NCBI GenBank assembly: GCA_000564995.1
Contig: JDFH01000007.1
Coordinates: 1 to 51,040, forward strand
Length of the DNA stretch: 51,040 nucleotides
Source: Atopobium sp. ICM42b
GTDB taxonomy: Bacteria > Actinomycetota > Coriobacteriia > Coriobacteriales > Atopobiaceae
Direction: 5' to 3'
Shown here: positions 8,179 to 16,617 of the stretch, piece by piece
How the letters are laid out: each line of letters starts with the position of its first letter
Position numbering within the stretch: the first letter of the stretch is position 1
Program-made: the position numbers and the translations under genes
Notes under the pieces: model-generated
Database searches by the model: none
Seen by the model: only the letters and a program-made list of their open reading frames with translations
What the model was told of the DNA's origin: nothing

Positions 8179-11100
8179 TAGATATCAACTACCTTTCCGG
8201 TTGTCTTATCAAGCCTCTGAGAGACAACGTGGCTGACACCATCTGCCTGCATAGATACACCGTACAGAACATCAGCCTGCTCCATGGTGCGCCTCTGGTG
8301 AGAAATGACAATCAGCTGAGTAGTCTCTTTGAGCTGCTCAATGGCATCAAGCAGCTTGGAGAGGTTGGCGTCGTCGAGCGCGGCCTCAACCTCATCAAAA
8401 ACGTAGAACGGAACAGTACGCGTTCTGTATACAGCAAAGAGCAATGCCAGGGCGGTGAGGCTCTTCTCGCCACCTGACATGAGCATCATCTTGGTAATGC
8501 GCTTACCGCGCGGCTGAGCCACAATCTCAATGCCTGTCTCGGAGAGATGGTCAGGGTCAGTGAGCTCAATGTGAGCATGACCACCAGGGAACAGCATCGA
8601 GAAGATCTCGGAGAAGTTCTGGTTGACGCGGTCAAAGACAACAAGGAAGCGGCTACGCATCTTGCGGTCAATAGCCGAGATAATCTTCTTCAGTGAGGTT
8701 CGAGCAGCCTCTAAGTCAGCTACCTGCTCGTTAATGTAGTCAGCACGCTCTTTGAGGCGCTCGTACTCATCCATGGCAACGGCGTTGACAGGACCAAGTG
8801 CCTCAAGTTGACTCTTGAGCGACGCAGCAATGCGTTCTGCCTGCTCTCTATCTTCTGGCTCAGGAAGCGTCAATGCCTCGTCCAATGAGGCGCCCGTAGC
8901 AAGAATGGCCTCGATGGCGTTTTGAACCTGAACCTCAAGCTTGCCAATCTCAACGCTAATCTGGTTAGCGGCGTCTTTCTCTTTTTCTACCGCAAGCGCA
9001 GCTTCAGAAGCAGCGTCTTTTGCCTCAGAGATGGTCTCTCGCAGTGTCTCAGAGTCAGCCTCCGCCAACGACGCGCGATCCTTGAGCCTAGACGCCCACT
9101 CAAGCGCCTTCTGGTGCAGGGCATCATAGCGCCTGTACAGCGGATCCACGCGCAACCTGATTACCTCAAGCGCATGCGTTGCCTGTTTAGCAGCAGCAAG
9201 CTGCTCATCCAGCTGAGACAGACGCCTCTCAAGCTCTGCCTGGCGAGAAGTCATGCTCGTTGCGCGCTCTTTTGCAACAGTCAGGTCCGTCTTTGCATCC
9301 GAAAGCTCTCGGTTGGCCCTACCCTGTGCGCGAATGGCATCCTCATGCTGATCCTGCAACTCTTTGAGCTCCAAAGCTAGCGACTCCATGCGAGTCTTAG
9401 CCTCTTCAGCCGCACGCTTGTGCTCATCAATGTGCGCACGAGCCTCTTGAGCGCGCTCTTTGGCCTGCTCTCGAGAAGTGCTCACCTGTTTCAGCTCAGC
9501 CTGAGAAGACGCAACCTGTCCCTCAAGACGGCCTCGCTCCGCAGCAATAGAGGTAAGCTCACCGTTGAGGCGAGCAACCTCACCCTTGGACTGCGCGCTT
9601 TTCTCGCGAACTAAAGCTAGCTCATTCTCGCAGTTGGTAACTGCAGAGCGCGCGGCCTCAAGATGGCGTTTGAGGGAAGGAAGCGCACCCTCAAGCTCAC
9701 GGATGCGACGCTTACGCTCAAGAGAGCCGTCCTCAGCCTGAGATGTGTGTCCCAGGATCAGACGACCGTCTGGATAGAGCAACGTGCCGTCAGGGAGCGC
9801 ATAAAGCCCACGAGGCTCAACGTTGCGAGCAGCGTAGGCATCATCAAGACTCTGAGCAACAAAAACGTGACCAAAAAGCGCCTGCACAAGAGCTTCGGCA
9901 CCCTTCTGAGCAGATACGTGCTCAAGCAAAGACGTTGTATGTGCAGGCGCAGCAAGAGCTGGAGTTGTGTCAGAAAGAGCAACCAACGTAGCCTTGCCGT
10001 CCTCAGAAAGCGTCTGAACGCGCTCAAAGAGCGTCTGAATGTTTTGCTGCTTGTCTACAACAAGCGCGGAAAGATCTTCTCCTAAAAGCTGCTCAACAAG
10101 GGCCTCAAACTCTGGCTGAACCTCAAGATAATCAGCAAGTCTGCCAAAAACAAGAGAAGCAGTTGCTGCATCCGCAACAAGCTTTTCTGCCAGAGGACTT
10201 CCCTTTTGGACTTCCACATCAAGCGCACGAAGTGCCTCAAGCGTAGCTTCACTACTAGAAAGCTCCTGGCGAGCAGTACGCTCTGCCTCGCGAGCCGCCT
10301 CAAGTGCAGAAGCACGCTCAGAAATCTCAGCGACAAACGCCTCGGACTCCTGACGAGCTTTCTCAAGAGCCGCCGTGAGCTCTGCTTCTTTAGCGCCACT
10401 ATCTTCTAGAGCAGCACGAGCAATCTCAAGGGCCTCGGTAATCTGAGACAACCTGGACTCGAACATCTTGTCTTCTACCTGCGCATGAGCAATCTGCTCT
10501 TCAAGCTTTACATACGCAAGCGTCTCTTTATCAGCGGTATTGCGCGCACTTCGCTCAGACGCAGTGCAGTCAGAAATCTTTACATCAAGAGCACGACGCT
10601 CGGCAATTGCCTGGTTAGCCGCCTCTTGGAGCGCGTTCACGCTCTCCGTCAGATCCGCAACCTTTGCACGAATTGTTGCCAGCTGACCAGAAAGCTCTTC
10701 GTTCTCTTTTGCGGCGTCTGCCTTCTGTTTATCCATCACAGAAAGCTGCATACGCGTGTCAGAAAGGCGAGAAACCATGTTCTTGCCCTTCTCCTCCAAA
10801 AGACGCATGTCAGATCCCATACGACCAAGAATCTCTTGCATGCGACGGCGCTGCTCACCCAAGTCTCCAACAAAGAGACCCTTTTGCTCAAGAAGTGACT
10901 GGAGCTTTTCAAGCTCACGGTTTTTCTCGCCCGCACGATACTGCGCAAGCTCAATGGCAGCCTCAGCCTCTTTTGCGCGAGCCTCCAGCTTTCCATGCGT
11001 AAACTGCAGCTGACGAAGGTCATCAACCGCAAGTTGCACCGTCAAATCCTTGAGCTGGGCAGACAACTCTTTTGCACGAGAAGCCTTATCTACCTGCCTC

Positions 11101-11717
11101 TCAAGCGGTTTAAGCTGGCGGGTAATCTCGCGAGAAACCACTTTGGCTCGCGTGAGATTCTCATCCATGGAAGAGATTTTGCGCTCCGCACGCTCTTTGC
11201 GGCGACGATGCTTAGAGATATCTGCAGCCTCTTCGATGAGCTCACGACGCTGCTCAGGACGGCTAGACAAAATGGAATCGAGTTTGCCCTGAGAAATAAT
11301 GGAGTGGGTATCTTTGCCCAGACCAGAGTCATGCAAAATGTCCTGGATATCCATGAGTCTTGAAGGAGCGCCGTTAATCAGGTACTCAGACTCTCCAGAG
11401 CGATACATGCGCCTGGTGATGCCAATTTCAGAGAAATCAATAGGAATGGTGTGGTCGGAGTTATCCAGAACCAGCGTTACCTCAGCAACGCCCACCGCTC
11501 CCCTTGCTGATGAGCCAGAGAAGATGACGTCTTCCATGGCCTGGCCACGGAGCATCTTTGCGCTCTGCTCGCCTAATACCCAGAGAATTGCGTCAGAGAC
11601 ATTGGACTTACCCGAGCCATTAGGACCAACGACAACGGTAAGACCGGGGTCAAAAACCATCTGAGTTTTATCAGCGAATGACTTAAAACCCTTAAGTGTC
11701 AGCGATTTTAGATACAC
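8178..11717 (-). CDS. smc: Chromosome segregation ATPase SMC
   Basis: A 1179-residue SMC that folds back at a hinge to form the condensin arm. The head N-half has the Walker A GPNGSGKSN (31-39). Long coiled coils (about 165-500 and 665-1010) flank a hinge at about 510-650. The C-half has the signature LMSGGEKSLTALAL and Walker B YVFDEVEAALDD. Length matches bacterial SMC. Start is GTG at 11717. Partner genes scpA and scpB are not in the window. Seven GCGAGAA/TTCTCGC words fall inside it, the densest gene for that signal. Confidence 0.97.
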   Translation of the reverse strand: MYLKSLTLKGFKSFADKTQMVFDPGLTVVVGPNGSGKSNVSDAILWVLGEQSAKMLRGQAMEDVIFSGSSARGAVGVAEVTLVLDNSDHTIPIDFSEIGITRRMYRSGESEYLINGAPSRLMDIQDILHDSGLGKDTHSIISQGKLDSILSSRPEQRRELIEEAADISKHRRRKERAERKISSMDENLTRAKVVSREITRQLKPLERQVDKASRAKELSAQLKDLTVQLAVDDLRQLQFTHGKLEARAKEAEAAIELAQYRAGEKNRELEKLQSLLEQKGLFVGDLGEQRRRMQEILGRMGSDMRLLEEKGKNMVSRLSDTRMQLSVMDKQKADAAKENEELSGQLATIRAKVADLTESVNALQEAANQAIAERRALDVKISDCTASERSARNTADKETLAYVKLEEQIAHAQVEDKMFESRLSQITEALEIARAALEDSGAKEAELTAALEKARQESEAFVAEISERASALEAAREAERTARQELSSSEATLEALRALDVEVQKGSPLAEKLVADAATASLVFGRLADYLEVQPEFEALVEQLLGEDLSALVVDKQQNIQTLFERVQTLSEDGKATLVALSDTTPALAAPAHTTSLLEHVSAQKGAEALVQALFGHVFVAQSLDDAYAARNVEPRGLYALPDGTLLYPDGRLILGHTSQAEDGSLERKRRIRELEGALPSLKRHLEAARSAVTNCENELALVREKSAQSKGEVARLNGELTSIAAERGRLEGQVASSQAELKQVSTSREQAKERAQEARAHIDEHKRAAEEAKTRMESLALELKELQDQHEDAIRAQGRANRELSDAKTDLTVAKERATSMTSRQAELERRLSQLDEQLAAAKQATHALEVIRLRVDPLYRRYDALHQKALEWASRLKDRASLAEADSETLRETISEAKDAASEAALAVEKEKDAANQISVEIGKLEVQVQNAIEAILATGASLDEALTLPEPEDREQAERIAASLKSQLEALGPVNAVAMDEYERLKERADYINEQVADLEAARTSLKKIISAIDRKMRSRFLVVFDRVNQNFSEIFSMLFPGGHAHIELTDPDHLSETGIEIVAQPRGKRITKMMLMSGGEKSLTALALLFAVYRTRTVPFYVFDEVEAALDDANLSKLLDAIEQLKETTQLIVISHQRRTMEQADVLYGVSMQADGVSHVVSQRLDKTTGKVVDI

Positions 11718-11734
11718 GGGTACAGGGTACCTTT

Positions 11735-12466
11735 CTACCTTAGGTGCATTTCTGCATCAGCATCAAGCGGAGCGTCATCCACACCAAGACGTACCAGTGC
11801 GTCTTGAGCGGCTTCTGACTCTGCGGCTTTCTTTGATGGTCCCTGTCCACGACCCACCTTAAGGCCGTCGACAAATACCACAGCGGTAAACGTTGGTGTG
11901 TGAGCAGGTCCACTCTCGCCAATAAGCTTATATTCAGGAGTAGCCTTGCCTTTAGCCTGTACCGCTTCTTGCAAACGAGATTTAGGGCTTACCGAACGAA
12001 CTGCCAGCGCTGGAGAAATGTGAGGTCCAAGCGTACGAATAACAAAATCGTGCGTTGGATCAAAACCCGCATCAAGGTAGAGCGCGCCAACAATGGACTC
12101 GTAGACGTTCTCCAGAGCAGACTTCATGCCACGCTTTCCCGTGCCCTTCTCGGAAATTCCCATAACAATTAAGGGAGAAATTCCTAGAGCATCAGAGACA
12201 ATGGAAAGCGTGTGGCCGGATACTAGAGAGATTTTCAACCTAGTAAGCTGGCCTTCATCCATATCTGGATAACGCTCAAACAGCTCCGTTGCAATAATGG
12301 CACCAAGAATTGAGTCACCCAGAAACTCCAGGCGCTCATACGAAGCAGAAACAGGCTTGCCCTCCACCGCCGAAGGGTGTGTGAGGGCAGCCTCGATAAG
12401 TTCTTTATTGGTAAATGTGTGACCGCAAATAGCTTCTGCAGCAGCTACTCGTTCGTGCAATTTCAC
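11735..12466 (-). CDS. rnc: Ribonuclease III
   Basis: A 243-residue double-stranded RNA endonuclease for rRNA and mRNA processing. The nuclease signature ERLEFLGDS is at 44-52 and the second metal-binding stretch ENVYESIVGALYLDAG at about 118-133 holds the catalytic Asp/Glu set. A dsRNA-binding domain follows (about 165-235; GPSKKAAESEAAQDAL). Start GTG at 12466 with AGGT upstream. It sits between acpP and smc, the usual order in Gram-positives. Confidence 0.96.
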   Translation of the reverse strand: MKLHERVAAAEAICGHTFTNKELIEAALTHPSAVEGKPVSASYERLEFLGDSILGAIIATELFERYPDMDEGQLTRLKISLVSGHTLSIVSDALGISPLIVMGISEKGTGKRGMKSALENVYESIVGALYLDAGFDPTHDFVIRTLGPHISPALAVRSVSPKSRLQEAVQAKGKATPEYKLIGESGPAHTPTFTAVVFVDGLKVGRGQGPSKKAAESEAAQDALVRLGVDDAPLDADAEMHLR

Positions 12467-12479
12467 GTATAAAACCTAC

Positions 12480-12716
12480 TTAAGCAGCAAGAATAGCATC
12501 TACTGCGTCACCAACGGTAGCAATCTCATCGATGTTTTCTGCATCAAAGGTCATATCAAACTCTTGCTCAAGGTCTGTGACAAGCTGCAAAAGATCAAAT
12601 GAGTCTGCACCAAGATCTTTAAATGAGGTACCCTCTGTGAGCTCAACGGAATCGTCAAGGTCCAGTGTCTCTCTAACAACGTCAATTACCTTTTCAAGTG
12701 TTTCTGTGCGATCCAT
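12480..12716 (-). CDS. acpP: Acyl carrier protein
   Basis: A 78-residue acidic carrier whose Ser39 in the GADSFD motif takes the phosphopantetheine arm (Leu is more usual after Ser). It holds growing acyl chains for fatty acid synthesis and supplies PlsX. The ATG at 12716 is chosen over a longer frame because GGAGG lies four bases upstream (AAGGAGGATGTATG). It lies 13 bases before rnc. The upstream 168-base gap carries the plsX terminator and a TAAAAT box that may be its promoter. Confidence 0.95.
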   Translation of the reverse strand: MDRTETLEKVIDVVRETLDLDDSVELTEGTSFKDLGADSFDLLQLVTDLEQEFDMTFDAENIDEIATVGDAVDAILAA

Positions 12717-12820
12717 ACATCCTCCTTGCACACAACAATGACGCTATTAATTTTACCCCGTGATGGGCGTCTGTATGATGACATTACTAAAGCTGAAACA
12801 AACAATCTTAGAAAAAGTAA

Positions 12821-12844
12821 AGCCCACAGAATTGTCCATGGGCT
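12821..12844 (-). terminator. Probable terminator downstream of plsX
   Basis: AGCCCA (12821-12826) pairs with TGGGCT (12839-12844); on the minus strand the stem is followed by TTTACTTTTTC. It lies 40 bases beyond the plsX stop and before acpP, so acpP likely has its own promoter. The stem is only six bases, so strength is uncertain. Confidence 0.5.
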
Positions 12845-12884
12845 CCACCATAGTTATAAAAATTTTTATGTACAGACGCTTTTA

Positions 12885-13868
12885 CTACAGCTGAATTGAC
12901 GAAGAAATTTTCTCGATGAGGTTGGCACGTACTGCATTTGCTGCAGAAAGTGTTCCTGCGCACACAGCAGAAGAGCTGGTAGCCCCATGTCCTTTAAGTA
13001 CAGGTGCAGAAATACCTAGCAAGAAGGCGCCGCCAACAGAATCTCCTGAAAGTTCCGCTGCTGTAGCCTTCAGAGCATCCTTCAAAAGAAGTGCACCAAA
13101 CGCAGCCTTCTTGGAGGAATTAATTGCGTCTTTGAGGCTAGACATAATAAACTTACCCGTGCTCTCAATGGATTTTAAGGCCACATTTCCTGTAAAGCCG
13201 TCTGTCACAATAACGTCAAAGCGGCTTCCTAAAATATCAGTTCCCTCAGCATTTCCACCAAAATTAATAGCCGCTTCTGTAAGAGCTGCGTGATATGAAA
13301 GAGCAAGCTCAGAACCCTTGGTCTCTTCAGAACCATTGCAGAGAAGCCCTATGGTTGGGTTTTCAATTCCAAGCGATGCATTGGCAAAAGCCTTACCCAT
13401 TTGTGCAAATTGCACCAAAACTTCTGGACGCACATCAGCGTTAGCACCAGTATCCAAAAAGACTGTTTTATGGCCACCAAGTCCAGGAAGAATCAGGGTA
13501 AGTGCAGGGCGCTTTACGCCCTTGATGCGACCAATACCAAAGGTAGCTGCCGTAAGCACTGCTCCTGTAGAGCCTGCCGAAAAAAGACCGTCAGCCTCTC
13601 CAGCCTTGACTGCCTGGGCAGCCCTTACAATACTGGCGTCTTTCTTCTGTCTAACCGCATTGGCGGGATGCTCGCTCATGGCAATAACTTCAGTGGTTAC
13701 CAAAGCCTTTGCGCGCTCATGCTTGCTTGCAAAAGGAGTAACAAACTCATCAGCTCCAGCGAGAAGAACCTCCAGCTCTTTGTCCTTCTCAAGAGCCATA
13801 CGAACTCCCTCAAGAACAACCTCAGGGCTTTGGTCAGATCCCATAACGTCTACACAAATAACGGGCAT
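12885..13868 (-). CDS. plsX: Phosphate acyltransferase PlsX
   Basis: A 327-residue enzyme that makes acyl-phosphate from acyl-ACP, the first step of phosphatidic acid synthesis with PlsY. Family hallmarks are the N-terminal VDVMGSDQSPE (family GGD.AP replaced by GSDQSPE), SAGSTGA and the late SGDSVGGAFLLGI. AAGGAG precedes the ATG at 13868. FakA, encoded 5 kb upstream in the same block, also yields acyl-phosphate from exogenous fatty acids, so both inputs to PlsY are close together. A terminator separates it from rpmF. Confidence 0.95.
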   Translation of the reverse strand: MPVICVDVMGSDQSPEVVLEGVRMALEKDKELEVLLAGADEFVTPFASKHERAKALVTTEVIAMSEHPANAVRQKKDASIVRAAQAVKAGEADGLFSAGSTGAVLTAATFGIGRIKGVKRPALTLILPGLGGHKTVFLDTGANADVRPEVLVQFAQMGKAFANASLGIENPTIGLLCNGSEETKGSELALSYHAALTEAAINFGGNAEGTDILGSRFDVIVTDGFTGNVALKSIESTGKFIMSSLKDAINSSKKAAFGALLLKDALKATAAELSGDSVGGAFLLGISAPVLKGHGATSSSAVCAGTLSAANAVRANLIEKISSSIQL

Positions 13869-13891
13869 GATAACTCCTTAGTGCTATAAAA

Positions 13892-13924
13892 AAGAAGGCT
13901 GGCCCCTAAAGAACCAGCCTTCTT
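13892..13924 (-). terminator. Intrinsic terminator of rpmF
   Basis: A perfect 11-bp stem, AAGAAGGCTGG (13892-13902) with its complement at 13914-13924, is followed on the minus strand by TTTTTTATAG. It lies 20 bases past the rpmF stop and just upstream of the plsX binding site. Confidence 0.85.
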
Positions 13925-13944
13925 GGCCATACGATGTATGAGTG

Positions 13945-14124
13945 TTACTCAGTAACAACAACCTCACGGTCCTTGTAGAAGCCACAGTTAGGGCATACGT
14001 GGTGAGGAAGCTTTGGAGCGCCGCACTGTGGGCATACAGAGCGAGCTGCTGCGTTAAGCTTGCTGTTTGCCGAACGACGGGTGTGGGTTGCGCCGCGGCC
14101 CTTCTTTTGTTTAGGTACTGCCAT
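13945..14124 (-). CDS. rpmF: 50S ribosomal protein L32
   Basis: A 59-residue protein beginning MAVPKQKKGRGATHTRR, the L32 N-terminus. Two Cys pairs, CPQCG and CPNCG, form the zinc ribbon, so this is the zinc-binding form. The product ends in KDREVVVTE. It lies between yceD and plsX, the standard neighbours, but has its own promoter and terminator here. Too short to show in a 60-residue ORF scan. Confidence 0.97.
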   Translation of the reverse strand: MAVPKQKKGRGATHTRRSANSKLNAAARSVCPQCGAPKLPHHVCPNCGFYKDREVVVTE

Positions 14125-14148
14125 CTTAAACCTCTTTTGCTCTTGCTA

Positions 14149-14207
14149 GCGCCCCTAAAACATATGAGGGCGCGACCCATTCACATAATGCGTTGGATAC
14201 TATACCA
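14149..14207 (-). promoter_or_regulatory. rpmF promoter and leader hairpin
   Basis: On the minus strand TGGTATAGT (14199-14207) is an extended -10 box; no good -35 is present. In the transcribed leader, GCGCCC (14149-14154) and GGGCGC (14168-14173) form a 6-bp stem with a 13-base loop about 25 bases before the rpmF start. It has no T-run and could be a leader structure. Confidence 0.45.
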
Positions 14208-14271
14208 CGTACTGACACATTTTGTACGTAGATACAGCATTTCTTCACCATTTAGGAGAAGAAATTTTATT

Positions 14272-14841
14272 TTACTCTTCCGAATCCGGCTCAATCACAA
14301 GATTTTTGAGAGCCGCAAACGGGTTTGAAGCAAGCTTTTCTTCTTCTCGCTTCTGCTCAATCTGAGCTGCATGACCGCAATCCTCTTCATTCAGATTGCA
14401 ACCGCATACTGGGCATAGTCCCTTGCAGTCGGACTTGCACAGTACAACATAAGGCGTCTCCATAACAAGCGAAGGCAAAAGAGCCTCTGCAAGATCGATG
14501 GTTTTATCGGCATTTACTAAAACGTAATCTGCCTCATCTTCATCATCTGCAGAAATTACAGGCTCTTCAAAGAGATAATACTCATCTACCTCTGCGTTTA
14601 AAGAGAGATGTGCGTCCTCAAGACAACGGTCACACGTACCAACTGCGTCAGCACGAAGCATTCCGGTAACCAAAATGCCCTCACCCGCGTTGGTAAGCAC
14701 CAGATCAAAATCAATTCCCATAGGAAGAGAAAATTCATGCTCCCCTAGCTCATACGAGTCTTCATTAAGATGACCCGCATAAGACACGGTATCGCCTGCA
14801 TTTGCAAGACGATCATCTAGTGCATAAAGAACTGGTTGCAT
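14272..14841 (-). CDS. yceD: YceD/DUF177 family protein
   Basis: A 189-residue protein of the YceD family, which is linked to 23S rRNA accumulation in bacteria and plastids. The middle holds the conserved CDRCLEDAHLSLNAEVDEYY segment and a later cysteine cluster (CKSDCKGLCPVCGCNLNEE), which may bind zinc. The acidic stretch ADDEDEADYV is typical. It lies upstream of rpmF as in most bacteria. ATG start five bases after the stop of the preceding coiled-coil gene. Confidence 0.88.
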   Translation of the reverse strand: MQPVLYALDDRLANAGDTVSYAGHLNEDSYELGEHEFSLPMGIDFDLVLTNAGEGILVTGMLRADAVGTCDRCLEDAHLSLNAEVDEYYLFEEPVISADDEDEADYVLVNADKTIDLAEALLPSLVMETPYVVLCKSDCKGLCPVCGCNLNEEDCGHAAQIEQKREEEKLASNPFAALKNLVIEPDSEE

Positions 14842-14846
14842 TGGAA

Positions 14847-15344
14847 TTACCAGGCAACGTTATTGCTGGTGTTACGAGGACCAGAGTTTTCATCAAGTGT
14901 CTGACGAACACGAGAGACTGAATTTGTCAGGCTCTTGAGGTTCTCCTCAAGGTGAGCAAGAACTGTATCTGCATACTCCTCAGCGTTGTAGCGAGTATCG
15001 CGCTCATACTGCTCTGCCTGGTCACGAATGCCATCTGCCTGCTGCTGAGCAAGGCGGACAACCTCCTGGTCACCAGCAAGAATCATAGCCTGCTGCTGTG
15101 CGTCAGCAATGATGGACTCTGCCTGAGCACGTGCGCGCTCAAGGGTCTCATCCTCTTCCTTGATGATGCGACGAGCGGTTGCAAACTCTTCTGGGAAGAC
15201 ACGACGAATCTCGTCAAGCAGCTCGTAGAAGTCCTGGGCATCAATAATCTTCTTGTTACCGCCATCCATAAAAGGTGACTTAGCCTCAGTTACCATCTGC
15301 TCAATCTCAGATACAAGGCTCTCAATTTCCTCGCCTGGCTGCAT
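14847..15344 (-). CDS. DivIVA/AtpF-like coiled-coil protein
   Basis: A 165-residue, mostly helical protein. A DivIVA-like fold (DFYELLDEIRRVFPEE) is followed by a long coiled coil (about 60-145) rich in Ala, Gln and Glu, similar to F-type ATP synthase subunit b tails, which is why such genes are often misnamed. No membrane segment is present. Homologues of this type occur next to coaD and yceD in actinobacteria. A role in cell division or polar growth is an inference from the DivIVA resemblance. AAAGGAG precedes the ATG. Confidence 0.7.
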   Translation of the reverse strand: MQPGEEIESLVSEIEQMVTEAKSPFMDGGNKKIIDAQDFYELLDEIRRVFPEEFATARRIIKEEDETLERARAQAESIIADAQQQAMILAGDQEVVRLAQQQADGIRDQAEQYERDTRYNAEEYADTVLAHLEENLKSLTNSVSRVRQTLDENSGPRNTSNNVAW

Positions 15345-15470
15345 CCAGGGCTCCTTTCAATCCAATACATAAGCTGTGTTATATGCAGTTTTAGCCCTTA
15401 TGAGCACGACGCATAAAACACCTTTTTAAGAATGTTAGCAGAATATAATGAAAATGCAGGGCAAATATAC

Positions 15471-15980
15471 TTAATTACCGCAATTATGCAGAGCATCAAG
15501 CTTTTTAATGACGTTCTTTGGTACCAAAAATGATACATCTGCGCCCATAGCTGAAATTTCTCTCACAATTGAGGAAGAAATATAGCCGTACTCTGGACTG
15601 GACATAACAAAGACGCTCTCCAGCTCAGGAGCCATATGAGCGTTAAGATCTGCCTGTTGCAGCTCATACTCAAAGTCTGTCATAGCTCTTAGGCCCTTAA
15701 CAACACCACCTGCGCCGCGAGCATTGCAGAAATCAACCAGAAGACCTTCCATGGGCTCTACAGAAACGTCCACAAGTCCTTCATCTACCAGAGCGTCTTT
15801 AAGCATCTGTACACGCTCTTCAAGAGAAAACGTAGTTCCCGTGCCGTGTTTGCGCTTGGAAGCTGCAACAGCTACCGTAACATTTTCAAAAAGGCGAGAA
15901 GCTCGTTTGATTACATCAAGGTGTCCGTTTGTGACGGGATCAAAAGTGCCTGGTACAACTACGTGAGTGATGCTGTTCAA
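15471..15980 (-). CDS. coaD: Phosphopantetheine adenylyltransferase
   Basis: A 169-residue enzyme that adds AMP from ATP to 4'-phosphopantetheine, the fourth step of coenzyme A synthesis. The nucleotidyltransferase motif GTFDPVTNGH is at 11-20 and the second motif ISSSIVRE at about 133-140. The start is TTG at 15980, supported by AGGAG seven bases upstream; the motif falls at the usual distance from it. rsmD lies eight bases upstream, the common rsmD-coaD pair. The 126-base gap downstream (15345-15470) shows no clear element. Confidence 0.96.
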   Translation of the reverse strand: MNSITHVVVPGTFDPVTNGHLDVIKRASRLFENVTVAVAASKRKHGTGTTFSLEERVQMLKDALVDEGLVDVSVEPMEGLLVDFCNARGAGGVVKGLRAMTDFEYELQQADLNAHMAPELESVFVMSSPEYGYISSSIVREISAMGADVSFLVPKNVIKKLDALHNCGN

Positions 15981-15988
15981 CGTATCTC

Positions 15989-16567
15989 CTATCCCTCACA
16001 ACGAACAAGTAAATCAACTTGAGCAATACCATAACGCTTACTCTTAGAAAGCTCAAAGTTATCAAGAGAAACTGAATCAGATTTATGGCTATGCTCATAG
16101 ACTACTACAGCATCTTTTGTCAAACTTCCCGCCTGAGTCAAGTCTTTGAGCAGCTTGGATACTACCTCTGCCTCAACGGCATAAGGAGGGTCCAGAAAAA
16201 CCACGTCAAAAGGACCTCCAAACAGCTGGGATGACTCAGCTAAGCGAGCTGTATCGCCACAGATAACATTCATCTCAGAACTGGAAACCCCAAGAGATTT
16301 AGCCGTACGCTTAATGCGATCGCACGTCTTTCTATCTTTATCAACAAAAGCAGCGTACAGCGCTCCTCTAGAAAGAAGCTCAAAACCCATAGCACCTGAA
16401 CCTGCAAAAGCGTCAAGCACTCTGGACTCACTAAGGTCAAGACCGCGAGAAGCCAAGATAGAACTTGCAATTGCCTCACGCGTACGATCAGTGGTTGGTC
16501 GTGTAGTCCCCTTGCCATCAGGGGCCTCAATTGCACGACCTTTCCATTTTCCGCCAACAATCCTCAT
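15989..16567 (-). CDS. rsmD: 16S rRNA (guanine966-N2)-methyltransferase RsmD
   Basis: A 192-residue SAM-dependent methyltransferase. The N-terminus MRIVGGKWKGRAIEAP, the SAM-binding DAFAGSGAMGFEL (52-64) and the catalytic DPPY (126-129) identify it. It modifies G966 of 16S rRNA (E. coli numbering). The usual Shine-Dalgarno is weak: the sequence before the ATG contains GGTGGCGAGAAACCC, which carries the only intergenic copy of the dispersed GGCGAGAA word. Confidence 0.93.
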   Translation of the reverse strand: MRIVGGKWKGRAIEAPDGKGTTRPTTDRTREAIASSILASRGLDLSESRVLDAFAGSGAMGFELLSRGALYAAFVDKDRKTCDRIKRTAKSLGVSSSEMNVICGDTARLAESSQLFGGPFDVVFLDPPYAVEAEVVSKLLKDLTQAGSLTKDAVVVYEHSHKSDSVSLDNFELSKSKRYGIAQVDLLVRCEG

Positions 16568-16617
16568 GGGTTTCTCGCCACCAAATCTATCTTGTACTAC
16601 AGTTTACCTGCAGGTTA